From contig NZ_JBFNQN010000010.1 of NCBI RefSeq assembly GCF_040796495.1, positions 1 through 64,000 on the forward strand: DNA of 64,000 nucleotides, given 5' to 3'. The DNA is from Kineococcus endophyticus (GTDB taxonomy: Bacteria; Actinomycetota; Actinomycetes; Actinomycetales; Kineococcaceae). Shown piece after piece: positions 33,318 to 42,666 of the stretch. Each line of letters starts with the position of its first letter. The first letter of the stretch is position 1. The position numbers were made by a program, and so were the translations under genes. A model generated the notes under the pieces. The model did no database searches, was not told the origin of the DNA, and saw only the letters and a list, made by a program, of their open reading frames with translations.

Positions 33318-33773
33318 GTGCCCGAGATCGTCCAGCGGACCATGGTCCGAGCCCCCCTCGCCGAGGTCTTCGAGATGTCCCTCGACCTGGACGTCGAGCG
33401 GGTGGCGGGCCGCCGCTTCAAGGTCCGGGCGGTCGAGGGGGCGGGCCGGACGAGCGGCCGGATCGCGCTGGGGGAGAAGGTCCAGTGGCGGTTGCGGATC
33501 CTCGGCCTCCCCGTGACGCACACCTCGCACATCACCGAGCTCGAGCGGCCCCGGCGGTTCGTCGACGAGATGGCCTCGGGCGCGTTCTCGCGCTTCCGGC
33601 ACGAGCACACGTTCGAGGTCGAGGGCCCGGGCATGACGATCATGACCGACCGGATGTCCTGGAGCTCCCCGTTCGGGCCGCTCGGCCGGGTGGCCGACGT
33701 CCTGTTCGTGCGGCGGACCCTGCGCCAGCTGCTGGCCGACCGCAACTCCGAGATCGTCCGCCGCTTCAGCTGA
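33318..33773 (+). CDS. SRPBCC (polyketide-cyclase-like) family protein
   Basis: This 151-aa soluble protein begins VPEIVQRTMVRAPLAEVFEMSLDLDVE and has the alternating strands and C-terminal helix (FVRRTLRQLLADRNSEIVRRF) of a helix-grip ligand-binding fold. Ligand and role are unknown. A leaderless promoter supports GTG 33318. Confidence 0.8.
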   Translation: MPEIVQRTMVRAPLAEVFEMSLDLDVERVAGRRFKVRAVEGAGRTSGRIALGEKVQWRLRILGLPVTHTSHITELERPRRFVDEMASGAFSRFRHEHTFEVEGPGMTIMTDRMSWSSPFGPLGRVADVLFVRRTLRQLLADRNSEIVRRFS

Positions 33774-33809
33774 GCGGAACCGCCCGCGCGCGGTGTCCGT
33801 TGCCCCGGC

Positions 33810-34268
33810 ATGGGATTCCTGGACAACCTGAAGAGCAAGGGCCTCCTGGCGGGCGACCAGCTCAAGACCAAGGTCGGTCAGTTCAAGAGCAAGGACTTCG
33901 CCGAGGCGAGCATGGCGACCTGCGCGCTCATCGCGGCCGCCGACGGCAGCATCGAGCCGGAGGAGCGCCAGAAGACGGCGGCGTTCATCGGCAGCAACGA
34001 CGTCCTGTCCGTCTTCAACGCCGGTGACCTGCGCGAGTCCTTCGACAAGTGGTGCGGCAAGCTCAGCGCCGACTACGACTTCGGCAAGATCGAGGCGCTG
34101 CAGGCCGTCGGCAAGCTGCGCAGCAAGCCCGACCAGGCCCGCGCCGTCGTCCAGGTCGGCGTCGTCATCGGCGGCGCCGACGGCGACTTCGACCCCACCG
34201 AGCAGAAGGCGGTCCGCGAGATCTGCCAGGCCGTGGGCATCGACCCGGCCGAGTTCGGCGTGGCCTGA
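33810..34268 (+). CDS. TerB family protein
   Basis: This 152-aa all-alpha protein contains two acidic EF-hand-like turns characteristic of TerB: IAAADGSIEPEERQ and IGGADGDFDPTEQKA. The family is linked to tellurite resistance and to membrane-associated stress complexes; this single copy without other ter genes is more likely a general TerB-like protein. ATG 33810 was used; no strong ribosome site is visible. Confidence 0.87.
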   Translation: MGFLDNLKSKGLLAGDQLKTKVGQFKSKDFAEASMATCALIAAADGSIEPEERQKTAAFIGSNDVLSVFNAGDLRESFDKWCGKLSADYDFGKIEALQAVGKLRSKPDQARAVVQVGVVIGGADGDFDPTEQKAVREICQAVGIDPAEFGVA

Positions 34269-34289
34269 GCACCTGGCAGGCTTCCTCCC

Positions 34290-35006
34290 ATGAGCACGCC
34301 CCCCGGGTGGTACCCCGACCCGTCCGACCCGCGCAGCACCGACCTGCGCTGGTGGGACGGGTCGCGGTGGACCGACCACGTCCACGCCCAGCAGCAGGCC
34401 CCGTCGCTGACGAAGGCGCCCACGAACCCCTACGCCGGCCCGCAGCAGCACTACCCCGAGTACCCGCCGTCGCAGTACCCGGCGCCCGGGGTCAAGGCCA
34501 TCGCGACGCCGGACGGTCAGGCCCTGGGAGGGCTGGGGTGGCGGCTGCTGGCGCGGATCGTGGACTACGTCCTCGTCTCGATCATCGCCACGATCGCCGG
34601 CTGGGCCCCGCTGCAGACGCTGACGGGCCTCATGGACACCGCGGTGCAGTCCCTCATGGCGGGCAACACGCAGGCCTACGTCGACCAGGTCGGCCTGGCG
34701 ACGCAGAGCAGCGCCCTGCGCACCTTCACGTTCGTGTACCTCGCGGTCAGCGCGGTCTACACGGTCCTGACCCTGCGCTTCTACGGCGCGACGCCGGGCA
34801 AGGCGCTGTTCCGCCTGCGGGTTCGGGACTGGAACCGCCCCGGTCACCCGGGGTGGCTGCAGTGCATCTCGCGCTGGGTCGGCTGCGACATGCTCGGCCA
34901 GATCATCCCGCTGTACCTGCTGCTGGACTTCCTCTGGCCGTGCTGGGACCAGCGCAAGCAGGCCCTGCACGACAAGCTGGCCCGCACGGTGGTCGTGCGG
35001 CGCTGA
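34290..35006 (+). CDS. DUF2510 + RDD family membrane protein
   Basis: This 238-aa protein has an N-terminal DUF2510 (PPGWYPDPSDPRSTDLRWWDGSRWTDH, split by Pro-rich linker to about residue 70) and an RDD domain with R-D-D signature GGLGWRLLARIVDYVLVS, two further helices and the family-typical GATPGKALFRLRV and ALHDKLARTVVV. RDD proteins are proposed ion transporters. It converges on pncA. Confidence 0.88.
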   Translation: MSTPPGWYPDPSDPRSTDLRWWDGSRWTDHVHAQQQAPSLTKAPTNPYAGPQQHYPEYPPSQYPAPGVKAIATPDGQALGGLGWRLLARIVDYVLVSIIATIAGWAPLQTLTGLMDTAVQSLMAGNTQAYVDQVGLATQSSALRTFTFVYLAVSAVYTVLTLRFYGATPGKALFRLRVRDWNRPGHPGWLQCISRWVGCDMLGQIIPLYLLLDFLWPCWDQRKQALHDKLARTVVVRR

Positions 35007-35020
35007 CGGCGCGGCGCTGA

Positions 35021-35638
35021 TCAGCCCTCGAGCACGGGGTCCCCGACGAGGACGACCCCGTGCTCGCTCATTTCGGCCAGGGCCGCCTGCACGGTGGGGG
35101 CCGAGATCCCGGCCGTCAGCCCGAGCAGGACGGTCGTGCGGAACCCGGCGCGGGCCGCGTCCAGCGCGGTGGCGCGCACGCAGTGGTCGGTCGCCAGGCC
35201 CACGACGTGGACGTCGTCCACCCCCTTGCCGCGCAACCAGTCCGCGAGGCCGGTGTCGAGTTCCCCGCCCTCCGTGGTCACGGTGGTGGACACCCCCTCG
35301 AACCCCGAGTAGGCCGCCGCGTACTGCCCCTTGCGGAACACGGCCTCCACCCGGGAGGTGTCGAGGTCGTCGTGCAGCAGCGCGCCGGTCGACCCGACCC
35401 GGCAGTGCGGCGGCCAGGAGTCGACGAAGTCGGGGGTGTCGGAGAAGTGCGCCCCGGGGTCGATGTGGAAGTCCTGCGTCGCGACGACGTGGTCGTAGGC
35501 GATGCCCCGGCCGTCGCCGGTGTCCCGGGCCAGCAGCTGGCTGATCGCGCGGGCGACCTCGTCGCCACCCGCGACGGCGAGCGCCCCACCGGGGCAGAAG
35601 TCGTTCTGGACGTCGACGACGACGAGCGCGCGGGTCAC
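35021..35638 (-). CDS. pncA: Nicotinamidase (isochorismatase family)
   Basis: It hydrolyses nicotinamide to nicotinate and ammonia in NAD salvage and is the family that activates pyrazinamide in mycobacteria. The catalytic triad D9 ([13 protein letters not shown]), K103 (FRKGQY) and C153 (ATDHCVRA) is intact, as are metal ligands in [10 protein letters not shown]. Length 205 aa. GTG 35638 overlaps the pncB stop by 4 nt, so both salvage enzymes form one operon. Confidence 0.95.
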   Translation of the reverse strand: MTRALVVVDVQNDFCPGGALAVAGGDEVARAISQLLARDTGDGRGIAYDHVVATQDFHIDPGAHFSDTPDFVDSWPPHCRVGSTGALLHDDLDTSRVEAVFRKGQYAAAYSGFEGVSTTVTTEGGELDTGLADWLRGKGVDDVHVVGLATDHCVRATALDAARAGFRTTVLLGLTAGISAPTVQAALAEMSEHGVVLVGDPVLEG

Positions 35639-36927
35639 CGGGCCACCTCCCGCTCCGAGGCCAGGACGGTGGTCGGGATGGCCGGGTCGCCCTTGGACAG
35701 CGCGAGCCCGTCCCAGGGCAGCGTGACCAGCGCCCGGCGCAGGTGCTCGCGGGAGGCCTGCAGGTCCGGCAGGTCCTCGACCCGTTCGCCGCCGGAGACC
35801 ATCGGCACCTGCAGCGGCCGGTCGTTCGGCTCGCGCGGCGGGGTGAAGCCGACGCCGAGGACCTCGTCGGTCGCGGTGCCCGTCGGACGGTGGCGGCGGA
35901 CGGCGGTCTTGCGCCCGCCCTGGGTCACCTTCGACGTCGAGCGCTTGGCGACGGGGCGGCCGTCGACCTCGACGAGCTTGTAGACCAGGCCCGCGGTCGG
36001 TGCCCCCGACCCCGTGACGAGCGAGGTGCCCACGCCGTACCCGTCGACGGGCGCGGCGCGCAGGGCGGCGAGGGCGTACTCGTCGAGGTCGCCGGAGACG
36101 ACGATGCGGGTCGCGGTGGCGCCCAGGGAGTCCAGCTGTGCGCGGGCCTGGACGGCGAGCACCTCCAGGTCGCCGGAGTCGATGCGCACGGCGCCGAGCT
36201 GCGGTCCGGCGACCTCGACGGCCGTGGCGATGCCGGCGGTGATGTCGTACGTGTCCACGAGCAGGGTGGTCCCGACGCCGAGCGCGTCGACCTGGGCGCG
36301 GAACGCCTCGGCCTCGGTGTCGTGCAGCAGCGTGAAGGCGTGCGCGGACGTCCCCGACGTCGGGATCCCGTAGGACGCCCCGGCCTGCAGGTTGGAGGTG
36401 GACGTGAACCCCGCGAGGTAGGCCGCGCGGGAGGCGGCGACGGCGGCGTGCTCGTGGGTGCGGCGCGAGCCCATCTCGATGAGCGGGCGGTCCCCGGCGG
36501 CCTGCGCCATCCGGGACGCGGCGGCGGCGATGGCGCAGTCGTGGTTGAGGATCGACAGCACGACGGTCTCGAGCACGACCGCCTCGGCGAAGGTCCCGGT
36601 GACGGTGAGGATCGGGGAGCCGGGGAACCACAGCTCGCCCTCGACGTACCCCTCGATGGACCCCGAGAAGCGGTAGCGGGCCAGCCAGTCGAGCGTCCGG
36701 TCGTCCAGGACGCCGCGCAGCCCGGTCAGCAGGTCGGGGTCGAAGGTGAAGTCGCGCACCGCGTCCAGGACGCGGGCGGTGCCGGCGACGACGCCGTACC
36801 GCCGTCCCTCCGGCAGTCGCCGGCCGAAGACCTCGAACGTGCAGGCCCGGTCGCCGGTCCCGTCCGACAGCGCGGCCTGCAGCATCGTCAGCTCGTAGTG
36901 GTCCGTCAGCAGGGCGGTGCTCACCAT
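35635..36927 (-). CDS. pncB: Nicotinate phosphoribosyltransferase
   Basis: It converts nicotinate, PRPP and ATP to nicotinate mononucleotide, the next step after PncA. The 430-aa sequence has the N-terminal [15 protein letters not shown], the [10 protein letters not shown] segment of the active site, and the PRPP-binding region ([28 protein letters not shown]). ATG 36927 has a leaderless -10 TAGATT 6 nt upstream. Confidence 0.95.
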   Translation of the reverse strand: MVSTALLTDHYELTMLQAALSDGTGDRACTFEVFGRRLPEGRRYGVVAGTARVLDAVRDFTFDPDLLTGLRGVLDDRTLDWLARYRFSGSIEGYVEGELWFPGSPILTVTGTFAEAVVLETVVLSILNHDCAIAAAASRMAQAAGDRPLIEMGSRRTHEHAAVAASRAAYLAGFTSTSNLQAGASYGIPTSGTSAHAFTLLHDTEAEAFRAQVDALGVGTTLLVDTYDITAGIATAVEVAGPQLGAVRIDSGDLEVLAVQARAQLDSLGATATRIVVSGDLDEYALAALRAAPVDGYGVGTSLVTGSGAPTAGLVYKLVEVDGRPVAKRSTSKVTQGGRKTAVRRHRPTGTATDEVLGVGFTPPREPNDRPLQVPMVSGGERVEDLPDLQASREHLRRALVTLPWDGLALSKGDPAIPTTVLASEREVAR

Positions 36928-36967
36928 GCAGCGAATCTAGCCACGTCCGGTTGCCTAGACTGCACGG
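36928..36967. promoter_or_regulatory. Back-to-back leaderless promoters of pncB and clpS
   Basis: Only 40 bp separate the two starts. Minus strand: TAGATT (36939-36934) then 6 nt, then ATG of pncB. Plus strand: TAGACT (36956-36961) then 6 nt, then GTG of clpS. The upstream promoter parts must overlap. Confidence 0.65.
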
Positions 36968-37267
36968 GTGTCCGTCGTCCTGACCGCTCCCACCGAGCTC
37001 GAGCGTCCGGAAGCCGACCTCACCACCAGCCCGGACACCCCGTGGGTCACCCTCGTCTGGAACGACCCGGTCAACCTGATGTCCTACGTGACCTACGTCT
37101 TCCGCACCCACTTCGGGTACTCCGAGGCCAAGGCGGAGGCGCTCATGATGGACGTGCACCAGAAGGGCCGTGCCGTGGTGAGCTCTGGCACGCGCGAGTC
37201 CATGGAACGCGACGTCGAGGCGATGCACGGCTACGGCCTGTGGGCGACCTTGCAGAAGGACGAGTGA
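36968..37267 (+). CDS. clpS: ATP-dependent Clp protease adaptor ClpS
   Basis: This 99-aa N-end-rule adaptor delivers substrates to ClpC/ClpA. It has a disordered N-terminus and a core with [16 protein letters not shown], the MxxVHQKG pocket ([14 protein letters not shown]) and the final LWATLQKDE. It directly precedes DUF2017, its usual actinobacterial partner gene. Confidence 0.94.
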   Translation: MSVVLTAPTELERPEADLTTSPDTPWVTLVWNDPVNLMSYVTYVFRTHFGYSEAKAEALMMDVHQKGRAVVSSGTRESMERDVEAMHGYGLWATLQKDE

Positions 37268-37861
37268 GTGGCCACCTTCCGACGGTCCCGGCACGGACTG
37301 TTCTCCCTCACGCTGCACGTCTCCGAGGCCGACCTCCTCGCCTCCCTGGCGCGCGAGGTCGTCGAGCTGCTCGAGGTGCCCGAGCCCCCGGTGCGCCGGG
37401 TCGACCCCCTGGCGGCCGAGCTCGGGCTCGAGGACCTGCCCCGGTTCGAGGACGTCCCCGACCTCGGTGCCGACGGCCCGACGACGGCGCCGGAGGACGA
37501 GGTCCTGCAGCGGCTGCTGCCCAACGCCTACGCCGCCGACGACCCGCAGGCCTCGGCGGACTTCCGCCGGTTCACCGAGCGCGGGCTGCGCGAGCGCAAG
37601 GCCGCCGCCGCGCGGGCCATGCTCGCCACGCTGGACCCCGTCGTGGGGCAGGGCGGGCGCGTCCAGCTCGACGCCGACGGCGCCCGGACGTGGCTCGTGG
37701 CGCTCAACGACATCCGGCTCGCCCTCGGCACGCGGCTGGGGGTCAGCGACGAGCGCGACGCCTACGAGGACCTGGCCGAGGACGACCCCGCGCGCTGGGC
37801 GTGGGCCGTGTACGACTTCACCACCCACCTCCAGGAGACGCTCGTGAGGTCCCTCTCGTGA
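37268..37861 (+). CDS. DUF2017 family protein
   Basis: This 197-aa helical acidic protein conserved next to clpS in actinobacteria has [20 protein letters not shown], a central [21 protein letters not shown] and the C-terminal [16 protein letters not shown] with [12 protein letters not shown]. Function unknown; the constant clpS linkage suggests a role in Clp-dependent proteolysis. GTG 37268 directly follows the clpS stop, and its own stop overlaps murI. Confidence 0.9.
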   Translation: MATFRRSRHGLFSLTLHVSEADLLASLAREVVELLEVPEPPVRRVDPLAAELGLEDLPRFEDVPDLGADGPTTAPEDEVLQRLLPNAYAADDPQASADFRRFTERGLRERKAAAARAMLATLDPVVGQGGRVQLDADGARTWLVALNDIRLALGTRLGVSDERDAYEDLAEDDPARWAWAVYDFTTHLQETLVRSLS

Positions 37862-38709
37862 CCGGTGTCGTGACGGGCAGCGGCAGGGAACTGCCCATCG
37901 GGATCTTCGACTCCGGGGTGGGCGGGTTGACCGTGGCCCGCGCGGTGCTGGACCAGCTGCCGCACGAGTCGGTGCACTACGTGGGGGACACCGCGCACGC
38001 CCCCTACGGCCCCAAGCCGATCGCCGAGGTGCGCCGGTTGGCGCTCGACGTCCTCGACCGGCTCGTGGAGTCGGGCGTGAAGATGCTCGTCATCGCCTGC
38101 AACTCCGCCTCGGCGGCGATGCTGCGCGACGCCCGCGAGCGCTACGACGTGCCCGTCGTCGAGGTGATCCAGCCGGCCGTGCGCCGGGCCGTGCGCGCCA
38201 CCCGCAACGGCCGCGTCGGGGTCATCGGCACCCGGGCGACGATCTCCTCGCGCGCCTACGAGGACGCCTTCGCCGCCGCGCCGCACCTGGCGCTGACGAC
38301 GGCCGCGTGCCCGGCCTTCGTCGAGTTCGTCGAGCGCGGGGTGACGAGCGGTCCGGAGCTGCTGACGGCGGCCCGGGAGTACCTGGCCCCGGCCATCGCG
38401 GCCGACGTCGACACGCTCGTCCTGGGCTGCACGCACTACCCCCTGCTGATGGCGGTGCTGCGCAGCGTCGTCGGCGACGACGTCACCCTCGTCTCGAGCG
38501 CGGAGGAGACGGCGTTCGACGTCTACCGCGAGCTCGCGGCGCGCGAGCTGCTGCGCCCCGACGACCTGCCGCAGCCGCGGCACCGGTTCACCTCGACGGG
38601 CGACGCCCGCGCGTTCCGCCTGCTGGCGCAGCGCTTCCTGGGGCCCCAGCTGGGACCTCAGCTGGTCGACGTCGACGAGACCGGTCCGCTCTACCTCGGC
38701 GCACTCTGA
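37858..38709 (+). CDS. murI: Glutamate racemase
   Basis: It interconverts L- and D-glutamate for peptidoglycan. Both catalytic cysteines are present: C81 in [10 protein letters not shown] and C191 in LGCTHYPLL; the N-terminus shows [17 protein letters not shown]. Length 283 aa. GTG 37858 overlaps the DUF2017 stop; an internal GTG at 37870 would remove four residues. Third gene of the clpS operon. Confidence 0.95.
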   Translation: MTGVVTGSGRELPIGIFDSGVGGLTVARAVLDQLPHESVHYVGDTAHAPYGPKPIAEVRRLALDVLDRLVESGVKMLVIACNSASAAMLRDARERYDVPVVEVIQPAVRRAVRATRNGRVGVIGTRATISSRAYEDAFAAAPHLALTTAACPAFVEFVERGVTSGPELLTAAREYLAPAIAADVDTLVLGCTHYPLLMAVLRSVVGDDVTLVSSAEETAFDVYRELAARELLRPDDLPQPRHRFTSTGDARAFRLLAQRFLGPQLGPQLVDVDETGPLYLGAL

Positions 38710-38977
38710 GCATCGGCGCCCCCTCGCGGGGCGCCGGCGCCACGGTCCAGCGCGCCGAGGCCGCGACGGCCTGGCTGCGGGCGCCGTCGGTGAACTCCAG
38801 GACGACGCGGCGGCGCAGGGGCCCGGTGCGGTGCACCGCGGCGACCTCGCGGACGACCGTGCGGGACAGCGGCCGGGGGCTCCACCGCAGCGGACGCAGG
38901 GCCACACCCTCGTGGTCGGCCGGGCCGGTGACGACGCGGTCACCCGGCTGCAGTGCCGCCGTCGAACGTCGAGACAT
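38588..38977 (-). CDS. Possible small basic protein antisense to the murI end
   Basis: An open frame of 129 aa on the minus strand fills the gap between murI and rph. It starts [27 protein letters not shown] and has a beta-like stretch ([20 protein letters not shown]); the last 40 residues, antisense to murI, are Arg/Pro/Ala-rich and look like frame shadow. ATG 38977 lies 7 nt behind CATGCT, a degenerate leaderless -10. I do not recognise it and it may be truncated in reality. Confidence 0.45.
   Translation of the reverse strand: MSRRSTAALQPGDRVVTGPADHEGVALRPLRWSPRPLSRTVVREVAAVHRTGPLRRRVVLEFTDGARSQAVAASARWTVAPAPREGAPMLRVRRGRADRSRRRRPAEVPAGAPGSAAPAGGTRGRRPSR
38714..38736 (+). terminator. Terminator behind murI
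   Basis: A 9-bp GC stem (38714-38722 with 38728-38736) and a 5-nt loop directly follow the murI stop. Confidence 0.65.
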
Positions 38978-39091
38978 GGGGCACAGCATGGACCTCCGCG
39001 GGCCCGTGTGGGACCACGTTCACCGAACGACCATGCATTGCGACGCAGCGTGTTCCGGGCGCGACGTCCAGTGATCGGTCACACTGGGGGA

Positions 39092-39832
39092 GTGACCCAG
39101 CAGACCCCCTCCCGCGCCGACGGCCGCGCCGCCGACGAGCTGCGCCCCGTGACCATCACCCGCAACTGGCTCGACCACGCCGAGGGCAGCGTCCTCGTGG
39201 AGTTCGGGCGCACCCGGGTCCTGTGCGCGGCCTCCTTCACCGAGGGCGTCCCGCGCTGGCGCAAGGGGTCGGGGCAGGGGTGGGTGACCGCGGAGTACGC
39301 GATGCTCCCGCGCTCGACCAACACCCGCAGCGACCGAGAGTCGGTCAAGGGCAGGATCGGCGGCCGCACCCACGAGATCTCCCGCCTCGTCGGCCGGTCC
39401 CTGCGGGCCGTCGTCGACACCGCGCAGCTGGGGGAGAACACGATCGTCCTGGACTGCGACGTCCTGCAGGCCGACGGCGGCACCCGCACGGCCGCCATCA
39501 CGGGCGCCTACGTGGCGCTCGCCGACGCGATCTCCTGGGCCCGCGGCCAGGGCATCGTCAAGGCCTCGAAGCAGCCGCTCACCGGCTCGGTCTCGGCCAT
39601 CAGCGTCGGGGTCGTCGACGGGGTGCCCGTCCTGGACCTGCCGTACGTCGAGGACGTGCGCGCCGAGACCGACATGAACGTCGTCGTGACCGGCGACGGG
39701 AAGTTCGTCGAGGTGCAGGGCACCGCCGAGGGCGCGCCCTTCGACCGGTCCGAGCTCGACGCCCTCCTCGACCTCGCGCTCACGGGGACGACACGACTCG
39801 CTGCGCTGCAGGCGGAGGCGCTCGCCCGATGA
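39092..39832 (+). CDS. rph: Ribonuclease PH
   Basis: It is a phosphorolytic 3'-to-5' exoribonuclease that trims tRNA 3' ends. The 246-aa sequence has [28 protein letters not shown] (split), [31 protein letters not shown] and the phosphate-binding [21 protein letters not shown] 39092 is 6 nt behind CACACT. rdgB overlaps its stop by 4 nt (ATGA). Confidence 0.95.
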   Translation: MTQQTPSRADGRAADELRPVTITRNWLDHAEGSVLVEFGRTRVLCAASFTEGVPRWRKGSGQGWVTAEYAMLPRSTNTRSDRESVKGRIGGRTHEISRLVGRSLRAVVDTAQLGENTIVLDCDVLQADGGTRTAAITGAYVALADAISWARGQGIVKASKQPLTGSVSAISVGVVDGVPVLDLPYVEDVRAETDMNVVVTGDGKFVEVQGTAEGAPFDRSELDALLDLALTGTTRLAALQAEALAR

Positions 39833-40473
39833 GCGCTCGCGTCGTGCTCGCCACCCGCAACGCGCACAAGGTGGGGGAGCTGCGGGCCGTCCTCGCCCCG
39901 CTGCTGCCCGACGTCGAGGTGCTGACCGTCGACGCCTTCGAGGACGTGCCCGAGGTCGCCGAGACGGAGGTGACCTTCGCGGGCAACGCGCTCCTGAAGG
40001 CGCGCGCGGTCGCGGCCGCCACCGGCCTGCCCGCGATCGCCGACGACTCCGGCATCGCCGTCGACGTCCTGGGCGGCTCGCCGGGGATCTTCTCGGCGCG
40101 CTGGGCCGGCCGGCACGGCGACGACGTCGCGAACCTGCACCTGCTGCTGGCCCAGATCGCGGACGTCCCCGCGCAGCACCGCGGCGGCGCCTTCGTCTGC
40201 GCCGCCGCCCTGGCCCTGCCCGACGGGACGAGCGCGGTCCGGGAGGGGCGCTCGCGCGGGACCGTCACGACGGCCCCCGCCGGGGGCGGCGGCTTCGGCT
40301 ACGACCCGTGCTTCGTGCCCGAGGGGTCGGACCGCACGCTCGCCGAGCACACGGCCGAGGAGAAGAACGCGATCAGCCACCGCGGGAAGGCCTTCCGCGC
40401 CCTGGCCCCGGTCGTCGTGGACGCGTTGGCCGGTCGACCCATCCAGGACGCGTCCGGCTCCGAAGGGGAGTGA
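39829..40473 (+). CDS. rdgB: XTP/dITP pyrophosphatase (RdgB/Ham1)
   Basis: It hydrolyses non-canonical purine nucleotides (XTP, ITP, dITP) to monophosphates and so cleans the nucleotide pool. The 214-aa protein has [24 protein letters not shown], the catalytic ADDSGIAVD and [13 protein letters not shown] plus [11 protein letters not shown]. It is translationally coupled to rph, the common bacterial arrangement. Confidence 0.95.
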   Translation: MSARVVLATRNAHKVGELRAVLAPLLPDVEVLTVDAFEDVPEVAETEVTFAGNALLKARAVAAATGLPAIADDSGIAVDVLGGSPGIFSARWAGRHGDDVANLHLLLAQIADVPAQHRGGAFVCAAALALPDGTSAVREGRSRGTVTTAPAGGGGFGYDPCFVPEGSDRTLAEHTAEEKNAISHRGKAFRALAPVVVDALAGRPIQDASGSEGE

Positions 40474-40474
40474 C

Positions 40475-42028
40475 GTGGGGGCCGACGGGACACCGCGGGC
40501 GGACGAGCCGGAGGGGAACGTCCGGGCCGGGCGGCTGCTGGCCGCCTGGTCCGGGGTGCTCGCCGCCGCCCTCACCCTCGGCGTGGGGCAGCTGGTCGCG
40601 GGGATCGTCTCCCCGTCGGCCGCTCCCCTTGTCGTCGTGGGCGACGCCGTCGTCGACCGCGTGCCGGCCCCGGTCAAGGAGTGGGCGATCCGGTCGTTCG
40701 GCACGTCCGACAAGACCGTCCTGCTCGCCGGCACCGCCGTGCTGCTCGCCCTGCTCGCCGCCGGCGCGGGGCTGCTCGCCCGGCGCCGCCTGCGGGCCGG
40801 GGTGGCCGTCGTCGCCGCGCTCGGCGCCGTCGGGGTCGTCGCCGCGGCGACCCGCCCCGACGCCACCGTCCTGACCCCGCTGCCTTCGCTGCTCGGCACC
40901 CTCGCAGGCGCCTCCGCGCTCACGCTCCTCGTCCGACGGGTGCCGGCCACCCCCGACCCCGCCCGTCGCGCCCTGCTGCTCGGCGGCACCGGCGCCGCGG
41001 CCGCCCTCACCGGGGGCGGCGGTCAGGTCCTCGTGTCCGCCCGCAGCGCCGAGCTCTCCCGCGACGGCGTCGTGCTGCCGGCCCCCGCCGACCCCGCGCC
41101 CGCCCTGCCCGCCGGGCTCGACCCGGCCGCGGAGGTCGCCGACGGCCTGACCCGCTACGCCACCCGCACCGCGGACTTCTACCGGATCGACACCGCCCTC
41201 GTCGTCCCGGACCTGCGGGCCGAGGACTGGTCGCTGCGCGTGCACGGGATGGTCGACCGGGAGCTCACGCTGGACTTCGCCTCGCTGCTGGCCAAACCGC
41301 TGCGCGAGCGCTGGGTGACCCTCACCTGCGTGAGCAACGAGGTCGGCGGGGACTACGTCGGCAACGCCCGCTGGCTCGGCTACCCCGTCGCCGACCTGCT
41401 GGCCGAGGTCGGCGTCCGCGCGGGCGCCGACATGGTCTACGCGACGAGCACCGACGGGTTCACGCTGTCCGCGCCCCTGGCCGAGCTCACCGACGGCCGG
41501 GACGCGCTGCTGGCGGTCGGGATGAACGGCGCACCGTTGCCGCGCGAGCACGGGTTCCCGGTCCGCCTCGTCGTCCCGGGCCTCTACGGCTACGTCTCGG
41601 CCTGCAAGTGGGTCGTCGACCTCGAGCTGACGACGTTCGCGGCGAAGACCGCGTACTGGACCGACCGCGGCTGGGCCGAACGCGGGCCGGTCAAGACGGC
41701 CTCGCGCATCGACGTCCCGCGGGGTTCGGCGACGGTCCGGCGCGGCCGCGTCCCCGTCGCGGGGGTCGCGTGGGCGCAGCACCGCGGCATCTCGCGCGTC
41801 GAGGTGCGCGTCGACGAGGGGGAGTGGCAGCCGGCGCGCGTCCTGCCCTCGGCGTCGGCGGACACCTGGTGCCAGTGGGTCTTCGACTGGGACGCGCAGG
41901 AGACCGGGACGCACACGCTGCAGGTCCGCGCGACCGACGGGACGGGGACGCCGCAGACCGACGTCGTGGCCGCGCCCATCCCGGACGGCGCCAGCGGACA
42001 CCCCTCCGTGAGCGTCGTCGTGCAGTGA
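40475..42028 (+). CDS. Membrane-anchored sulfite-oxidase-family molybdoprotein
   Basis: This 517-aa protein has an N-terminal membrane part of about four helices (residues 20-160), then an oxidoreductase molybdopterin domain with Mo-ligand C285 (LTCVSNEVGGDYVGNARW) and a C-terminal Mo-cofactor dimerisation domain (VAGVAWAQHRGISRVEVRVD). The catalytic part should face outside. The physiological substrate is not established. GTG 40475 follows rdgB by one base. It directly precedes sigK-rskA. Confidence 0.9.
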   Translation: MGADGTPRADEPEGNVRAGRLLAAWSGVLAAALTLGVGQLVAGIVSPSAAPLVVVGDAVVDRVPAPVKEWAIRSFGTSDKTVLLAGTAVLLALLAAGAGLLARRRLRAGVAVVAALGAVGVVAAATRPDATVLTPLPSLLGTLAGASALTLLVRRVPATPDPARRALLLGGTGAAAALTGGGGQVLVSARSAELSRDGVVLPAPADPAPALPAGLDPAAEVADGLTRYATRTADFYRIDTALVVPDLRAEDWSLRVHGMVDRELTLDFASLLAKPLRERWVTLTCVSNEVGGDYVGNARWLGYPVADLLAEVGVRAGADMVYATSTDGFTLSAPLAELTDGRDALLAVGMNGAPLPREHGFPVRLVVPGLYGYVSACKWVVDLELTTFAAKTAYWTDRGWAERGPVKTASRIDVPRGSATVRRGRVPVAGVAWAQHRGISRVEVRVDEGEWQPARVLPSASADTWCQWVFDWDAQETGTHTLQVRATDGTGTPQTDVVAAPIPDGASGHPSVSVVVQ

Positions 42029-42111
42029 GGTGGAGTGAGGCGCGTCACACATCCACCGGGCCTGCCGCCACGAACTCCTCCTGACAGGCGGAGCGGAGGG
42101 GGTGTGCCATC

Positions 42112-42666
42112 GTGACCACGATGACCACCACCACCGAGGACGCACTGGTGGCCGCCTCCCGCGGCGACCAGCAGGCGTTCGCGTCGTTCTACGACGCCAC
42201 CGCGGGGGCGGTCCACGGCACGGTGCTCAAGGTCCTGCGCGATCCCGCGCAGTCCGAGGAGGTCGTGCAGGAGGTCTTCCTGGAGGCGTGGCGGACGGCC
42301 TCCCGCTTCGACCCGGACCGCGGCACGGCCCGCGGGTGGGTCGTCACCATGGCCCACCGCCGGGCCGTGGACCGGGTGCGGTCGGCCCAGGCCAGCACCC
42401 TGCGGGACGAGAAGGCGGGGCTCCGCGAGGTGCCCCCGTACGACAGCGTGAGCGAGGAGGTGGAGAACGTGCTGGAAGCCGACGAGGTGCGCCGTGCGCT
42501 GACCTCCCTCACGCCGGTGCAGCGCCAGGCCATCGACCTCGCCTACTACGGCGGGCGCACCCACCGCCAGATCGCCGAGGACCTCCAGCTGCCGCTGGGC
42601 ACCGTCAAGACCCGCCTGCGGGACGGCCTCATCCGGTTGCGCGACGCGCTCGGGAGTGACCGGTGA
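42112..42666 (+). CDS. sigK: ECF sigma factor SigK
   Basis: This 184-aa group 4 sigma factor has region 2 (QQAFASFYDATAGAVHGTVLKVLRDPAQSEEVVQEVFLEAWRTA, split) and region 4 with VQRQAIDLAYYGGRTHRQIAEDL and LPLGTVKTRLRDGLIRLRDAL. The sequence and the downstream RskA anti-sigma gene (4-nt overlap) identify the SigK group. GTG 42112 has GGAGGGGG 9 nt upstream; ATG 42121 is a possible second start. Confidence 0.9.
   Translation: MTTMTTTTEDALVAASRGDQQAFASFYDATAGAVHGTVLKVLRDPAQSEEVVQEVFLEAWRTASRFDPDRGTARGWVVTMAHRRAVDRVRSAQASTLRDEKAGLREVPPYDSVSEEVENVLEADEVRRALTSLTPVQRQAIDLAYYGGRTHRQIAEDLQLPLGTVKTRLRDGLIRLRDALGSDR

Noticed and set aside
35743-37857. N-terminal extension of the murI frame for 700 codons
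   Set aside because: It would run antisense through pncB and across clpS and DUF2017; the homologous MurI start is at 37858.
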